From: a virus
Virus record (IMG/VR): IMGVR_UViG_3300043568_000787
Span: 1-49,157 of that record
Reading direction: 5' to 3' (one strand)
Length of the DNA stretch: 49,157 bases
A model generated the notes under the pieces. The model made no database searches. It saw only the letters and a list, made by a program, of their open reading frames with translations, and had not been told where the DNA came from. Numbering within the stretch: position 1 is the stretch's first letter; every line of letters starts with the position of its first letter. Below, piece after piece: positions 15,725 to 24,599 of this stretch. Both the position numbers and the translations under genes were made by a program.

Positions 15725-15731
15725 TATTTAT
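15725..15731 (-). promoter_or_regulatory. Late promoter box for gp26
   Basis: The minus strand reads ACATAAATAATC. Predicted start is near 15719, 28 bases before the gp26 ATG at 15691. It faces the plus-strand late box 11 bases away, so the two transcripts would start at almost the same base pair. Confidence 0.55.
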
Positions 15732-15757
15732 GTGCGTAGTTTTTTGGAAATTTTAAT

Positions 15758-18607
15758 ATGGCTTTAGATAGAAATGATCAGTTAATGATGCAACAAGCGT
15801 TTGAAAACGCTTTGAAATCTAGTGGCCGCGGCCCTGTAACTGTAGGTGGCGGAGGTGCGCCACCAAGCGGTGGTGGCAATCAAGGGTTTGACACAAGTAA
15901 AGTTAAAGAAGGCTTGAAAGATGGCGCAGAGTCTTTCCTACATGCTGCTAAGTCAAGTGCTGATACGTTCCAAGGACTTAGCAAACATGGCGCTAATTTT
16001 AGCAATGACCTAATTGGCATGAATGTTGCTGCCGCTGGCAGTAGATTGAGCCTAAATGATTTCGCTAACGTTATTGCTAATAACGGAAAACAAATGGCCG
16101 GCCTTGGTGGCAGTGTCACTCGCGGTGCTGAAGCATTTGGCAAATTAAGCAAGAGTTTCTTTGATAGTAACGCTGGCGACGAACTACAGCAGATGGGATA
16201 CAATGCTAAAGAACTTAACGAAGTTCTTGCGTTACAAGCCAGTACACAACGTTACACTATGGGTATTGAAGGTGCCGCAGGTGTAAAATCAAGAGAAGCT
16301 GCAGCTTCATTAGCTAAAGAGATGGATGCCATTGCCAAACTCACAGGCAAAAGTAAAGAAGAACAAATGGAAGCTGCTAAGAAACGCAGCACCGACGGAC
16401 AAATTGAAGCAAAGTTAAGATTAATTGGAATTGAACAAGGTGCCGCCGCAGAAGCGGCAGCAAGAGAAGGATTCCAAAAACAATTTGCTCAAGCAGAAGC
16501 TCGCGGTATGGGACAAATGGCAAAAGAAATGTTTGCCACTGGAACAGTTACTAGCGAAGAAGCTGCCACTCAATACGCATTACTAGGCGAGGCCGCACAG
16601 AAAACTGGCGAGCAAATGGGCCACTTGGCCAAAGGTAACATTGTTGCAGCAGAAGCAGCCAACAAGGAAGCAGAAGCAGCCAACGCTCGTAATCAAAGAG
16701 ATCCAACACTTTTACGAATGGCCGCCATGGGAGATGCTGCAGGCAGCGTAGGTACAATTTTAAAGAAGAGTACAGAAGACAACATGGCATTACACGATAG
16801 TGTAATGAGTGTAGTAAAAGGAAATACAAACTTATTAAAAAGTCAAACTGATTATGCTACTGCCCTTAGCAAAATTAGAACTGATATTATAGCAAGTCAA
16901 GAAGGTCGATTAAAACCTGGCGGAGAACGTGTTAGCGGAGCAACTCAAGGAGTTATAGCAACACAAATAGCTGGACAAAATCTTGGAGCAGGTGTTGCTG
17001 CCGCATCGGAAGTTAAGAATAAAGCGACCGGCGAAAGCATTGCCGGTGGCGCCCGTCGTATAGGTGAAATTGGAGAACAAACTGCTAACAATCTAGCAGG
17101 TCCGGGTAAGAATGCCGCAGTCAATATGGAAGATGCCGCCAGGAAAGGTCAAAACCCACAACCGTTTGTGCCCAAGCCAGGCGAAGGCAAATACGAAGCA
17201 GAAGCAAGAAAAGAAAACGAAAGTGGCGGTGTAGTTGGTGAAATTACAAAAGCTCTGAGTAATTTATCAAACATTGGAGCCGACACTCTAAATATTACTG
17301 GTAAGGTTACAGGTTTAACACGACATGCAGATGGCGGATATGTTAGCCAACCAACACTGTCAACTTTAGCAGAAGAAGGTCCTGAGTTTGTATTAAACCA
17401 AGGACAGATGAAGGACACTATTGCTGCTGCTGGCATGAGTGGTGTTAAGAATATACTTGGAAAACTTCCTCCTCCAGACTTGGACACTAAAGAAGACAAA
17501 TTTAAAGCAGCATACGAATCAATGAAAGGTATGGCTCCGCCAAGGGGAAATCCTACAGGTGGCATGGACGGATTTGACTTGAGCAGTATATCCAAAGCTA
17601 TTAGTATGCCAGCCAAAGCACCTGCCGTTGATATGGCTGGCATTGCCAAAGCTATCAGTATGCCTGCTAAGACAGAACCTAATATCAATATGACAGAAAT
17701 GTCTAAGACTATTAGCACATCAATCAGTTCCATGACTGGCGGCGAGTCAACTACTAAACGTGTTCAAAGTGATGACAGTAAGAGTGCTGAAAAAGAAATG
17801 TCAGAATTAAAATCAAAGTTTAATGAAGACATGGCCGCAAGAAAAAACATTCTGATTGAAGGAATGGCTGTTGAAGATAGAAAATTTTCCAAAGTCCAAG
17901 CTGTTATGAAGGCAGACGACGAAGCAATAAAGATAAAAGAAGAATTTTCAAAAAAACAGGAAGAGCTACAAAAGAAAATTGCTGACGGTATCACATGGGA
18001 AACCAGTAAAAAACAAGAATCAGTTGAAGAGACTAAAAAACTTGTTACAGAACAACTAGCAGTAACTTTACAAGGACAAGAAGCCAGATTATCTGAAATA
18101 GAAAAAGAAGAAGCGTTAAAATTAATTGGTATCGAACAAGGTGCCGAAGCAGAAAAAGCAGCTAGAGAAAAGTATCAAAAAGATACTTCATTATTAAACA
18201 TGGCTGCTATTGGCGCAGAAGAACCAGAAGCCTCTATGGGTGCCGGCAAGTACTCAGCACCCATAGCAGCCACTCCTGCTATAGATTTGAATGCCATTAA
18301 TTTGCCCGGCTTTGGAGCCCAAATGAAAGCCAATGCTGCCAGTGTGCCTGCTGCAGTAAATAAACCTGCAGAAGAAGCCAAAGCCCAAGCAGACGCGAAA
18401 GAACAAGCTGCCAAGGCACCAGCTGCCAAATCTCAAGCTGACGATAAACCAGCACAGCGAGGCGGCAAGACCGCTGCTCTAGAAGACGTAGTAAAGGGTT
18501 TAGATATGTTAAATATAACTATGAACAAGCTACTTTCACAGAGCGATGATTTGGGAAGAAAACAAATCACGGCGCTCGAGAAAAATCCAAAGAACATGTA
18601 TAGTTAA
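15758..18607 (+). CDS. 29: Tail tape measure protein (gp29 equivalent)
   Basis: This is a 949-aa, Ala/Lys/Glu-rich, mostly helical protein. The telling motif is RHADGGYVSQPTLSTLAEEG followed by PEFVLNQGQM (about residues 524-553), a form of the GG-x-V-x-x-PTL...GEEGPE-hV motif shared by tail tape measure proteins. Two similar segments, LIGIEQGAAAEAAAREGFQK and LIGIEQGAEAEKAAREKYQK, occur near residues 225 and 788, and a SKAISMPAK unit repeats near 610-650. The C-terminus again is helical. T4 gp29 has 590 aa and sets tail length, so this phage may have a longer tail. It precedes portal gp20 by two bases. The motif makes tape measure the best call; generic structural protein is the alternative. 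Confidence 0.75.
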   Translation: MALDRNDQLMMQQAFENALKSSGRGPVTVGGGGAPPSGGGNQGFDTSKVKEGLKDGAESFLHAAKSSADTFQGLSKHGANFSNDLIGMNVAAAGSRLSLNDFANVIANNGKQMAGLGGSVTRGAEAFGKLSKSFFDSNAGDELQQMGYNAKELNEVLALQASTQRYTMGIEGAAGVKSREAAASLAKEMDAIAKLTGKSKEEQMEAAKKRSTDGQIEAKLRLIGIEQGAAAEAAAREGFQKQFAQAEARGMGQMAKEMFATGTVTSEEAATQYALLGEAAQKTGEQMGHLAKGNIVAAEAANKEAEAANARNQRDPTLLRMAAMGDAAGSVGTILKKSTEDNMALHDSVMSVVKGNTNLLKSQTDYATALSKIRTDIIASQEGRLKPGGERVSGATQGVIATQIAGQNLGAGVAAASEVKNKATGESIAGGARRIGEIGEQTANNLAGPGKNAAVNMEDAARKGQNPQPFVPKPGEGKYEAEARKENESGGVVGEITKALSNLSNIGADTLNITGKVTGLTRHADGGYVSQPTLSTLAEEGPEFVLNQGQMKDTIAAAGMSGVKNILGKLPPPDLDTKEDKFKAAYESMKGMAPPRGNPTGGMDGFDLSSISKAISMPAKAPAVDMAGIAKAISMPAKTEPNINMTEMSKTISTSISSMTGGESTTKRVQSDDSKSAEKEMSELKSKFNEDMAARKNILIEGMAVEDRKFSKVQAVMKADDEAIKIKEEFSKKQEELQKKIADGITWETSKKQESVEETKKLVTEQLAVTLQGQEARLSEIEKEEALKLIGIEQGAEAEKAAREKYQKDTSLLNMAAIGAEEPEASMGAGKYSAPIAATPAIDLNAINLPGFGAQMKANAASVPAAVNKPAEEAKAQADAKEQAAKAPAAKSQADDKPAQRGGKTAALEDVVKGLDMLNITMNKLLSQSDDLGRKQITALEKNPKNMYS

Positions 18608-18609
18608 TT

Positions 18610-20340
18610 ATGAGCTGGAAAAAATATTTCACCCCTGTTAATGTAAGATCATCGGGCTCAAACAGCAGTCCGTTAACTAATAGCGGCAACGGTGTAGGCC
18701 CAGCTAGAAAAAACTATTCTAGCTTTTTACCGGATGTTTATTCCGGCGCCCCTAATCGTATTGAACGCTATTTGCAATATGATACCATGGACATGGACAG
18801 TGAAGTCAATGCGGCCTTGGACATCATTGCTGAATTTTGTAGTCAAAAGAATAGAGAAAATCAAACACCATTCCATTTATTTTTCAAGAGCAAAGCTACT
18901 AATAGTGAAATTGCCATCTTGAGAGAATATCTACAGCAATGGACAAAATTACAAAAGTTCGAAACTAGAATTTTTAGAATTGTACGCAACGTATTCAAAT
19001 ACGGCGATGCATTCTTTGTAAGAGATCCTGAAAATAAAAAATGGGTTTACATAGATTCTAGTAAAATAGTTAAAATTATTGTGAACGAAAGTGAAGGCAA
19101 AGAACCTGAACAATACATTATTCGTGATTTAAATCCTAATTTTATGGACTTGGTCACAACCACTATTCAGCCCAACAATCTTAACACCAACAATCGCGGA
19201 ACTAATTACGCTGGGCCCAACGGCAGCGGCCCCGCAAGAGGCATGACTGGTTCATATCCGCAAGGTGGCACTGTGGGCACACGCTTTGATACACAACAAA
19301 ACGAACTAGCAGTAGATGCCAAGCATGTGATACATTTAAGTTTAAGCGAAGGTCTAGACAATAACTTTCCGTTTGGAAACAGTTTATTAGAAAATGTTTT
19401 TAAAGTATTCAAACAAAAAGAATTACTAGAAGATGCTATTTTAATCTATCGCATACAACGTGCTCCTGAAAGACGTATTTTTTACATTGATGTGGGTAAC
19501 ATGCCCAGCCACTTGGCCATGGGCTTTGTGGAACGTGTTAAAAATGAAATTCATCAAAGACGTATCCCCAGCGCAACTGGCGGTGGTACCAACGTTATCG
19601 ATAGTGCTTACAATCCATTAAGCATTAACGAAGATTACTTCTTTCCAACCACAGCAGAAGGTCGCGGAAGTAAAGTTGAAACACTGCCAGGCGGTACAAA
19701 CCTAGGTGAAATTGACGACTTAAGATACTTTACAAACAAATTATTTCGCGGTTTAAGAATCCCAAGTAGCTATCTGCCAACTGGTGCAGAAGACAGCCAA
19801 TCACAGTATAACGACGGAAGAGTTGGCACAGCATATATTCAAGAATTGCGATTTAACAACTACTGTATGCGACTACAGAGCTTGATGCAAGATGTATTTG
19901 ATCAAGAATTTAAACTGTATTTGTATGAAAGAGGCATCAATATTGACAGTGCTCTGTTTGAATTAAAGTTCCAACCGCCGCAAAACTTTGCCACTTATCG
20001 TCAAGCAGAGTTAGATAATCAGCGTATCAACACATACGGTACTATTAGTCAACAGACTTATATCTCAAAACGTTTTGCTTTGAAACGTTATCTAGGACTA
20101 AGCGAAGAAGAAGTTGCAGAAAACGAACGCTTGTGGGCTGAAGAAAACGGCAAAGGCAAGCCAACACCCACTGACAGTAGTGGAGAATTACGCGGCGTTG
20201 GAGTTAGTCAAGCAGGTATAGAATCTGATGCTGGCGCTGCCGCCGACACCGAAGCGCCACCAGGAATGGAAATGCCTGGCGCACCACCGGGAACAGCACC
20301 AGCAGCACCTGGGCCGGTTCCTACAGCACCGGCAGCATAA
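18610..20340 (+). CDS. 20: Portal vertex protein gp20
   Basis: This 576-aa protein is the dodecameric portal through which DNA is packaged. Conserved stretches are RIERYLQYDTMDMDSEVNAA, LDIIAEFCSQKN, FRIVRNVFKYGDAFFVRDPE, LLEDAILIYRIQRAPERRIF and YIDVGNMP. The region YFFPTTAEGRGSKVETLPGG followed by TNLGEIDDLRYFTNKLFRGL is also typical of gp20. T4 gp20 is 524 aa; this one has an extra Pro/Ala-rich tail (APPGTAPAAPGPVPTAPAA). It starts two bases after the tape measure stop and is followed by core and capsid genes in T4 order. Confidence 0.96.
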   Translation: MSWKKYFTPVNVRSSGSNSSPLTNSGNGVGPARKNYSSFLPDVYSGAPNRIERYLQYDTMDMDSEVNAALDIIAEFCSQKNRENQTPFHLFFKSKATNSEIAILREYLQQWTKLQKFETRIFRIVRNVFKYGDAFFVRDPENKKWVYIDSSKIVKIIVNESEGKEPEQYIIRDLNPNFMDLVTTTIQPNNLNTNNRGTNYAGPNGSGPARGMTGSYPQGGTVGTRFDTQQNELAVDAKHVIHLSLSEGLDNNFPFGNSLLENVFKVFKQKELLEDAILIYRIQRAPERRIFYIDVGNMPSHLAMGFVERVKNEIHQRRIPSATGGGTNVIDSAYNPLSINEDYFFPTTAEGRGSKVETLPGGTNLGEIDDLRYFTNKLFRGLRIPSSYLPTGAEDSQSQYNDGRVGTAYIQELRFNNYCMRLQSLMQDVFDQEFKLYLYERGINIDSALFELKFQPPQNFATYRQAELDNQRINTYGTISQQTYISKRFALKRYLGLSEEEVAENERLWAEENGKGKPTPTDSSGELRGVGVSQAGIESDAGAAADTEAPPGMEMPGAPPGTAPAAPGPVPTAPAA

Positions 20341-20343
20341 ATA
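20337..20343 (+). promoter_or_regulatory. Late promoter box overlapping the gp20 stop, six bases before an ATG
   Basis: CATAAATAAC overlaps the TAA stop of gp20. The box ends exactly six bases before the ATG at 20350, so transcription would start at or one base before the start codon. No Shine-Dalgarno sequence is present. Spacing is identical to the box at 13321. Confidence 0.5.
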
Positions 20344-20349
20344 ACGTAT

Positions 20350-20589
20350 ATGATACTACGAGAATTGTTTTACGTTGATAAAGATATTAGGGCCGTGACA
20401 TCTGACAGTCGTTATGATGCTGGCCGTGACGACACCTCTGTGCGAAAAGGTGACACACGTAAAACTAGATTGACTTTAAAGCAGATAAACGAACTGCGTA
20501 AAGCCAGTGAACAGCATATTTTAGAACAAGAAAAAGAACTAGAATTTGTTGAACAGATGTATAAAGCACCAGCACAGCCTGTTGCTTAA
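20350..20589 (+). CDS. Small protein between gp20 and core genes, unknown
   Basis: This 79-aa, charged protein starts MILRELFYVDKDIRAVTSDS. It has a basic middle (VRKGDTRKTRLTLKQINELR) and an acidic helical end. In T4 this position, between gp20 and gp21, holds prohead-core genes 67 and 68. The next gene looks gp67-like, so this one may be another core or portal-associated protein, but I see no motif that proves it. It is preceded by a late-type box and no ribosome site. Confidence 0.6.
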   Translation: MILRELFYVDKDIRAVTSDSRYDAGRDDTSVRKGDTRKTRLTLKQINELRKASEQHILEQEKELEFVEQMYKAPAQPVA

Positions 20590-20682
20590 CAAAAATCCCC
20601 GAAAACTTACCATTTAAGCGTATATTTTACAGTTATATGTAAATATATCGACAGCCTTGCAATAAACACATAGGAGACAAAC

Positions 20683-21579
20683 ATGACTGATCGATCAAAG
20701 TTCGAGCAGATGCTCGAGTATCTAATTTCTGAAGAACAAGACAAAGCCAAAGAGCTTTTCCATCAACTGGTAGTTGAAAAATCTAGACAAATCTACGAAG
20801 AAATTCTTTCTGAAGACTTCGAAGAAGATGTTGAAGAAGGTAAAGACGACGAAGACGACGAAGATCGTACAGACGAAAATCGTGCAGACGAAGATGATGT
20901 TGAAGAGGGTTTCGGCTTTGAAGCTGACGACATGGGCGACGATGAAATGAACGGTGACGAAATTGGTGGCGATGCTACTGATGACTTCATGGGCGACATC
21001 GAAGCAGGTGATGACGAAGAAGGCGATGACATGGGCGGCGATGGCGACATTGAAGATCGTGTAGTTGACCTAGAAGATGCTTTAGATGACCTAAAAATGG
21101 AATTCGAAAAGATGATGGGCGGTGAAGGCGATGACATGGGCGACATGGGCGGCGATGACATGGGCGACATGGGCGGCGATGACATGGGCGACATGGGCGA
21201 CGAAGAAGAAGTTAAAGATAGCTTCAGCATAGGCGACAACTTCATGCGCGAGTACATCGAAAAAGTAGCAAACCCAAAGCACGGTGATGACGGTGTTAAC
21301 AACAAGTCAATCGTAGCAGGTAAGAACGATATGGGCGGTACAACTGCTAATATGACAAAAGGCGGTACTGAAGGCGGCAAAGGCGTACAAAGCGGTTTAC
21401 TAAAGCCAAACACTAAAGAAGAAAACTTTGGTAATGTAAATGTACCAGGCGGCACTAATGCTAAACAGTTCTATAAAAAGAACGGTTCAGGCCACGGCGC
21501 TGAAAAGAAAGGCAACGGCGACAACGGTGACAAGGGCGCAGGCTCTCCAATCAACGGCGTCAAAACCAGAGCCAAATAA
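20683..21579 (+). CDS. 67: Prohead core protein, gp67-like with long acidic repeat tail
   Basis: This is a 298-aa, extremely acidic protein. The N-terminus (KFEQMLEYLISEEQDKAKEL, QIYEEILSEDF) followed by a Glu/Asp run matches the layout of T4 gp67 (80 aa, helical head then DEDEDD tail), an inner core protein of the prohead cut up by gp21. Here it is extended by Asp/Gly/Met repeats: three 24-bp units (21130-21201) encode DDMGDMGG. A Gly/Lys/Asn-rich C-terminal part follows. ISE and LSE tripeptides could be gp21 cut sites. A good AGGAG precedes the ATG. Position before gp21 supports the call; the function of the extension is unknown. Confidence 0.72.
   Translation: MTDRSKFEQMLEYLISEEQDKAKELFHQLVVEKSRQIYEEILSEDFEEDVEEGKDDEDDEDRTDENRADEDDVEEGFGFEADDMGDDEMNGDEIGGDATDDFMGDIEAGDDEEGDDMGGDGDIEDRVVDLEDALDDLKMEFEKMMGGEGDDMGDMGGDDMGDMGGDDMGDMGDEEEVKDSFSIGDNFMREYIEKVANPKHGDDGVNNKSIVAGKNDMGGTTANMTKGGTEGGKGVQSGLLKPNTKEENFGNVNVPGGTNAKQFYKKNGSGHGAEKKGNGDNGDKGAGSPINGVKTRAK
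21130..21201 (+). repeat. Three tandem 24-bp repeats in the gp67-like gene
   Basis: Units at 21130-21153, 21154-21177 and 21178-21201 differ at only one base (21200). They encode DDMGDMGG-type octapeptides. Copy number could change by slippage without breaking the frame. Confidence 0.85.
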
Positions 21580-21589
21580 GGTTAAGTAG

Positions 21590-22216
21590 ATGAATTATCT
21601 TCGTGAAAACCTGAGTTTCGACCAAGCAAAAATGGTCGTTGAATCCGACGGCGAAGGAGGCAAGAACCTTTATATGAAAGGTATTTGTATCCAAGGCGGC
21701 GTTAGGAATCAAAATCAGCGTGTTTATCCTGTTAATGAAATCGACAGGGCTGTCAAGACCCTGAACGATCAACTTGAAGGTGGATACTCAGTACTCGGCG
21801 AAGTGGATCATCCAGATGACCTAAAAATTAACCTTGACCGTGTGAGCCACATGATTACAAATATGTGGATGGATGGCCCAAACGGTTATGGAAAATTAAA
21901 AATCCTACCGACTCCAATGGGCAACTTAGTGAAAACTATGTTGGAAAGCGGAGTTAAGTTAGGAGTAAGCAGTCGCGGATCCGGTAACGTCAAAGAAGAC
22001 GGATCCGGTGAAGTGTCAGATTTTGAGATTATCACAGTAGATGTGGTAGCTCAACCAAGTGCTCCGGGAGCGTACCCAACACCAATCTATGAACACCTTA
22101 TGAATAATAAGGGAGGTTATAGTAGCCTTCGTATAGCGAAGGAAGTGCAGGGCGACCCTAAGGCGCAGAAATATCTCAAAGAGAGCTTATTAAGATTAAT
22201 AAGCGGACTCCAATAA
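21590..22216 (+). CDS. 21: Prohead core protein protease gp21
   Basis: This 208-aa protein is the head maturation protease (T4 gp21, 212 aa), a serine protease related to the herpesvirus assemblin fold. It degrades scaffold and trims capsid proteins at (L/I)-x-E sites. The conserved GEVDHPDD holds His74, and LGVSSRGSG holds the probable catalytic Ser127 or Ser128. FEIITVDVVAQPSAPGA is also family-typical. It lies between the core protein and scaffold gp22, 13 bases before gp22. Confidence 0.94.
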   Translation: MNYLRENLSFDQAKMVVESDGEGGKNLYMKGICIQGGVRNQNQRVYPVNEIDRAVKTLNDQLEGGYSVLGEVDHPDDLKINLDRVSHMITNMWMDGPNGYGKLKILPTPMGNLVKTMLESGVKLGVSSRGSGNVKEDGSGEVSDFEIITVDVVAQPSAPGAYPTPIYEHLMNNKGGYSSLRIAKEVQGDPKAQKYLKESLLRLISGLQ

Positions 22217-22229
22217 AGAGGAGAAACAC

Positions 22230-23324
22230 ATGTTGGAAGCACTAAAAAGTCTATTCGAAAACAATGTGGTTTCTGAAGATGTAAGAGCAGAAATTGAGAA
22301 AGCTTGGGATTCTCGTATCAACGAAAATCGTACACAAGTTACTCAACAACTAAGAGAAGAATTCGCACAACGCTACGAGCATGACAAGTCTGTCATGGTA
22401 GAAGCTGTTGATCGCATGTTGGGTGACCAACTACGCGAAGAAATCGCTCAATTTGTTGAAGATCGTAATCAATTAGCCGAAGCAAAAGCAAAAGTAGTGG
22501 TGAAAGCCAAGAAAGACGCAGAAAAAATTAAAGAATTTGTTGTGCGTCAGCTAGCTACGGAAGTTAAAGATTTACATGAAGATCAAAAACAAATGGCTGA
22601 CAAGTTTATTAAACTTGAACAGTTCGTTGTAGAAGCTCTAGCACAGGAAATCGCAGAATTCCATACAGACAAACAAGATCTTGCAGAAACAAAAGTGCGA
22701 TTGATCCGTGACGGCCGAGAGGCATTCACTAAGGTCAAAGAACAATTTGTTAAGCGTGCAGCTAGTTTGGTAGAATCTGCAGTTGAAAAAACTCTTACCC
22801 AAGAGATTGGTCAACTAAAAGAAGATATTGAAACAGCACGTAGAAACGACTTCGGTCGCAAATTGTTTGAAGCATTTAGTAATGAATATCAAACAAGCTA
22901 CCTTTCAGAGAAATCTGAAACAGCAAAATTGCTCAAGGTTATAAACCAAAAAGAGTTGGAAGTTGCAACAGCTAAAAATGATGCAGCACAAGCTAGACAA
23001 CTCGCAGAAAGCAAAGAACACAAAATTAAGGCTCTAGTGGAGAGCAAAGAACGTCAAGAAGTTATGACGGAATTAGTAGCACCTTTGTCCAACGGACAAA
23101 AAGCTATTATGACAGAGCTTCTTGAAAGTGTACAGACATCAAAATTACAAAATAGTTTTGACAAGTACCTTCCGGCTGTAATCGCTGGAGAAGCTCCACA
23201 AAAACGTAAGGCACTAGTAGAGGCAAAGGAAGTAACAGGAAATAAAATTCCTAACAGCGCAAGTAGCAGCGAGAATGACAACAATATTGTTGATATTCGT
23301 CGACTCGCTGGATTAAAAATTTAA
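22230..23324 (+). CDS. 22: Prohead scaffold protein gp22
   Basis: This 364-aa protein is rich in Glu, Lys, Gln and Ala and predicted almost wholly coiled-coil or helical, for example VKAKKDAEKIKEFVVRQLAT and QKQMADKFIKLEQFVVEALA. It forms the main scaffold core on which gp23 assembles and is later digested by gp21. The C-terminal IVDIRRLAGLKI is family-like. T4 gp22 is 269 aa. An AGGAG ribosome site precedes its ATG, and the gene sits between gp21 and gp23 as in all T4-like phages. Confidence 0.92.
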   Translation: MLEALKSLFENNVVSEDVRAEIEKAWDSRINENRTQVTQQLREEFAQRYEHDKSVMVEAVDRMLGDQLREEIAQFVEDRNQLAEAKAKVVVKAKKDAEKIKEFVVRQLATEVKDLHEDQKQMADKFIKLEQFVVEALAQEIAEFHTDKQDLAETKVRLIRDGREAFTKVKEQFVKRAASLVESAVEKTLTQEIGQLKEDIETARRNDFGRKLFEAFSNEYQTSYLSEKSETAKLLKVINQKELEVATAKNDAAQARQLAESKEHKIKALVESKERQEVMTELVAPLSNGQKAIMTELLESVQTSKLQNSFDKYLPAVIAGEAPQKRKALVEAKEVTGNKIPNSASSSENDNNIVDIRRLAGLKI

Positions 23325-23335
23325 GGAGACAATAA

Positions 23336-24520
23336 ATGTCAGAACTACTATCAAGCCGTTGGAACGAAACCAAGGAAGCCCTATTAGAAGGCCTACAAGG
23401 CAATCGTAAAACATCGATGGCTGTAACATTAGAAAACACTCGCAAGTATCTAGCAGAAAGTGCGTCAGCAGGCGCAACTTCAGCAGGTAACGTTGCTACA
23501 CTTAACCGCGTGATCCTTCCAGTGATCCGTCGTGTTATGCCAACCGTTATTGCTAACGAGTTGGTTGGCGTTCAGCCAATGACCGGTCCAGTTGGACAAA
23601 TCCACACTTTACGTGTTCGCTATAGCGATTCATCTACAGGTGCTGGAGTTGTTGCTGGTGAAGAAGCATTCAGCCCATTCAAGATTGCTGAATCTTATTC
23701 TGGTAACCAAGTTTCAGGAACTCCTAAGGCAGCTACTACAGCCAACTTAGAAGGTGCTGCTGGTAACAGAATGAGCATTCAAATCTTGAAACAAACAGTT
23801 GAAGCTAAGACACGTAAGCTATCAGCTCGCTGGACATTTGAAGCTGCTCAAGATGCACAAGCCCAACAAGGTATTGACATCGAAGCAGAAATCATGGCTG
23901 CTCTTGCTCAAGAGATCACAGCTGAAATCGACCAAGAAGTTCTTGCTTCTTTAAGCACTTTAGCTGGTGCAGCTACACAGACATACGATCAGAGCTCAGT
24001 ATCTGGTGTTGCTACATTCGTTGGTGACGAACATGCCGCATTGGCAGTTCAAATCAACCGTGTTGCTAACTTGATTGCTCAACGTACACGTCGTGGCGCA
24101 GGTAACTGGGCTGTTATCAGTCCAATGGCATTGACAATTCTTCAAAGTGCTACAACTAGTGCGTTTGCTCGTACTACAGAAGGCACATTCGAAGCACCTA
24201 CAAACACCAAGTTTGTTGGTACATTGAACAACGCTATGAAGATTTATGTTAACACATACGCTTTAGAAAGCGGCGGATTTGACAACGTTCTAATCGGCTA
24301 CAAAGGTTCTAGCGAAGCAGATGCGGCAGCATTTTATTGCCCATATGTTCCGTTGATGAGCAGTGGTGTTGTATTAGATCCATCAACATTCGAACCAGTC
24401 GTTTCATTCATGACACGTTATGGTTATGTTGAGTTAACAAACACAGCGTCATCTCTTGGTAACGCTGCTGACTACTTAGGCAAGGTTGCTATCACTGCTG
24501 CCGCTGTCAAGTTCAGTTAA
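23336..24520 (+). CDS. 23: Major capsid protein gp23
   Basis: This 394-aa HK97-fold capsid protein has clear gp23 motifs: NRVILPVIRRVMPTVIANEL, VGVQPMTGPVGQIHTLRVRY, LSARWTFEAAQDAQAQQGID and GNWAVISPMALTIL. T4 gp23 is 521 aa, so this is a shorter marine-type version. The N-terminal helical propeptide contains TRKYLAE-SASAG; cutting after Glu41 by gp21 would leave a mature protein of about 353 aa. AAGGAG lies 7 bases upstream of the ATG. A strong terminator follows the gene, as expected for the most abundant late product. No gp24 gene follows. Confidence 0.97.
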   Translation: MSELLSSRWNETKEALLEGLQGNRKTSMAVTLENTRKYLAESASAGATSAGNVATLNRVILPVIRRVMPTVIANELVGVQPMTGPVGQIHTLRVRYSDSSTGAGVVAGEEAFSPFKIAESYSGNQVSGTPKAATTANLEGAAGNRMSIQILKQTVEAKTRKLSARWTFEAAQDAQAQQGIDIEAEIMAALAQEITAEIDQEVLASLSTLAGAATQTYDQSSVSGVATFVGDEHAALAVQINRVANLIAQRTRRGAGNWAVISPMALTILQSATTSAFARTTEGTFEAPTNTKFVGTLNNAMKIYVNTYALESGGFDNVLIGYKGSSEADAAAFYCPYVPLMSSGVVLDPSTFEPVVSFMTRYGYVELTNTASSLGNAADYLGKVAITAAAVKFS

Positions 24521-24547
24521 TCAATACACCGCAAGGTGGTATGATTC

Positions 24548-24572
24548 AAAAGGCTCTTCGGAGCCTTTTTTT
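24548..24572 (+). terminator. Strong intrinsic terminator after gp23
   Basis: AAAAGGCTC at 24548-24556, a TTCG loop, and GAGCCTTTTTTT at 24561-24572 form a perfect GC-rich stem with a UUCG tetraloop and T-run. It closes the head operon. Confidence 0.93.
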
Positions 24573-24579
24573 ATATCTG

Positions 24580-24586
24580 CTAAATA
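24580..24586 (+). promoter_or_regulatory. Late promoter box for the surface-protein operon
   Basis: GCTAAATACA directly follows the gp23 terminator. The predicted start near 24592 gives a leader of about 84 bases with strong hairpin potential before the gene at 24676. Confidence 0.6.
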
Positions 24587-24599
24587 CATAGTAATGATT

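Noticed and set aside
17149-17733. A 194-codon minus-strand frame inside the tape measure gene
   Set aside because: It overlaps a clear plus-strand protein with a recognised motif and has no start signal.
20637-20646. Late promoter before the gp67-like gene
   Set aside because: ATGTAAATA differs from the ATAAATA boxes used elsewhere at a conserved base, so it is too weak to list as a feature.
21130-21201. CRISPR-like tandem repeats
   Set aside because: The units are contiguous, in frame and coding, with no spacers.
20793-21455. A 220-codon open frame on the minus strand, Ser/Pro-rich
   Set aside because: It is the shadow of the GAC/GAA-rich acidic repeats of the gp67-like gene and has no ribosome site or family likeness.
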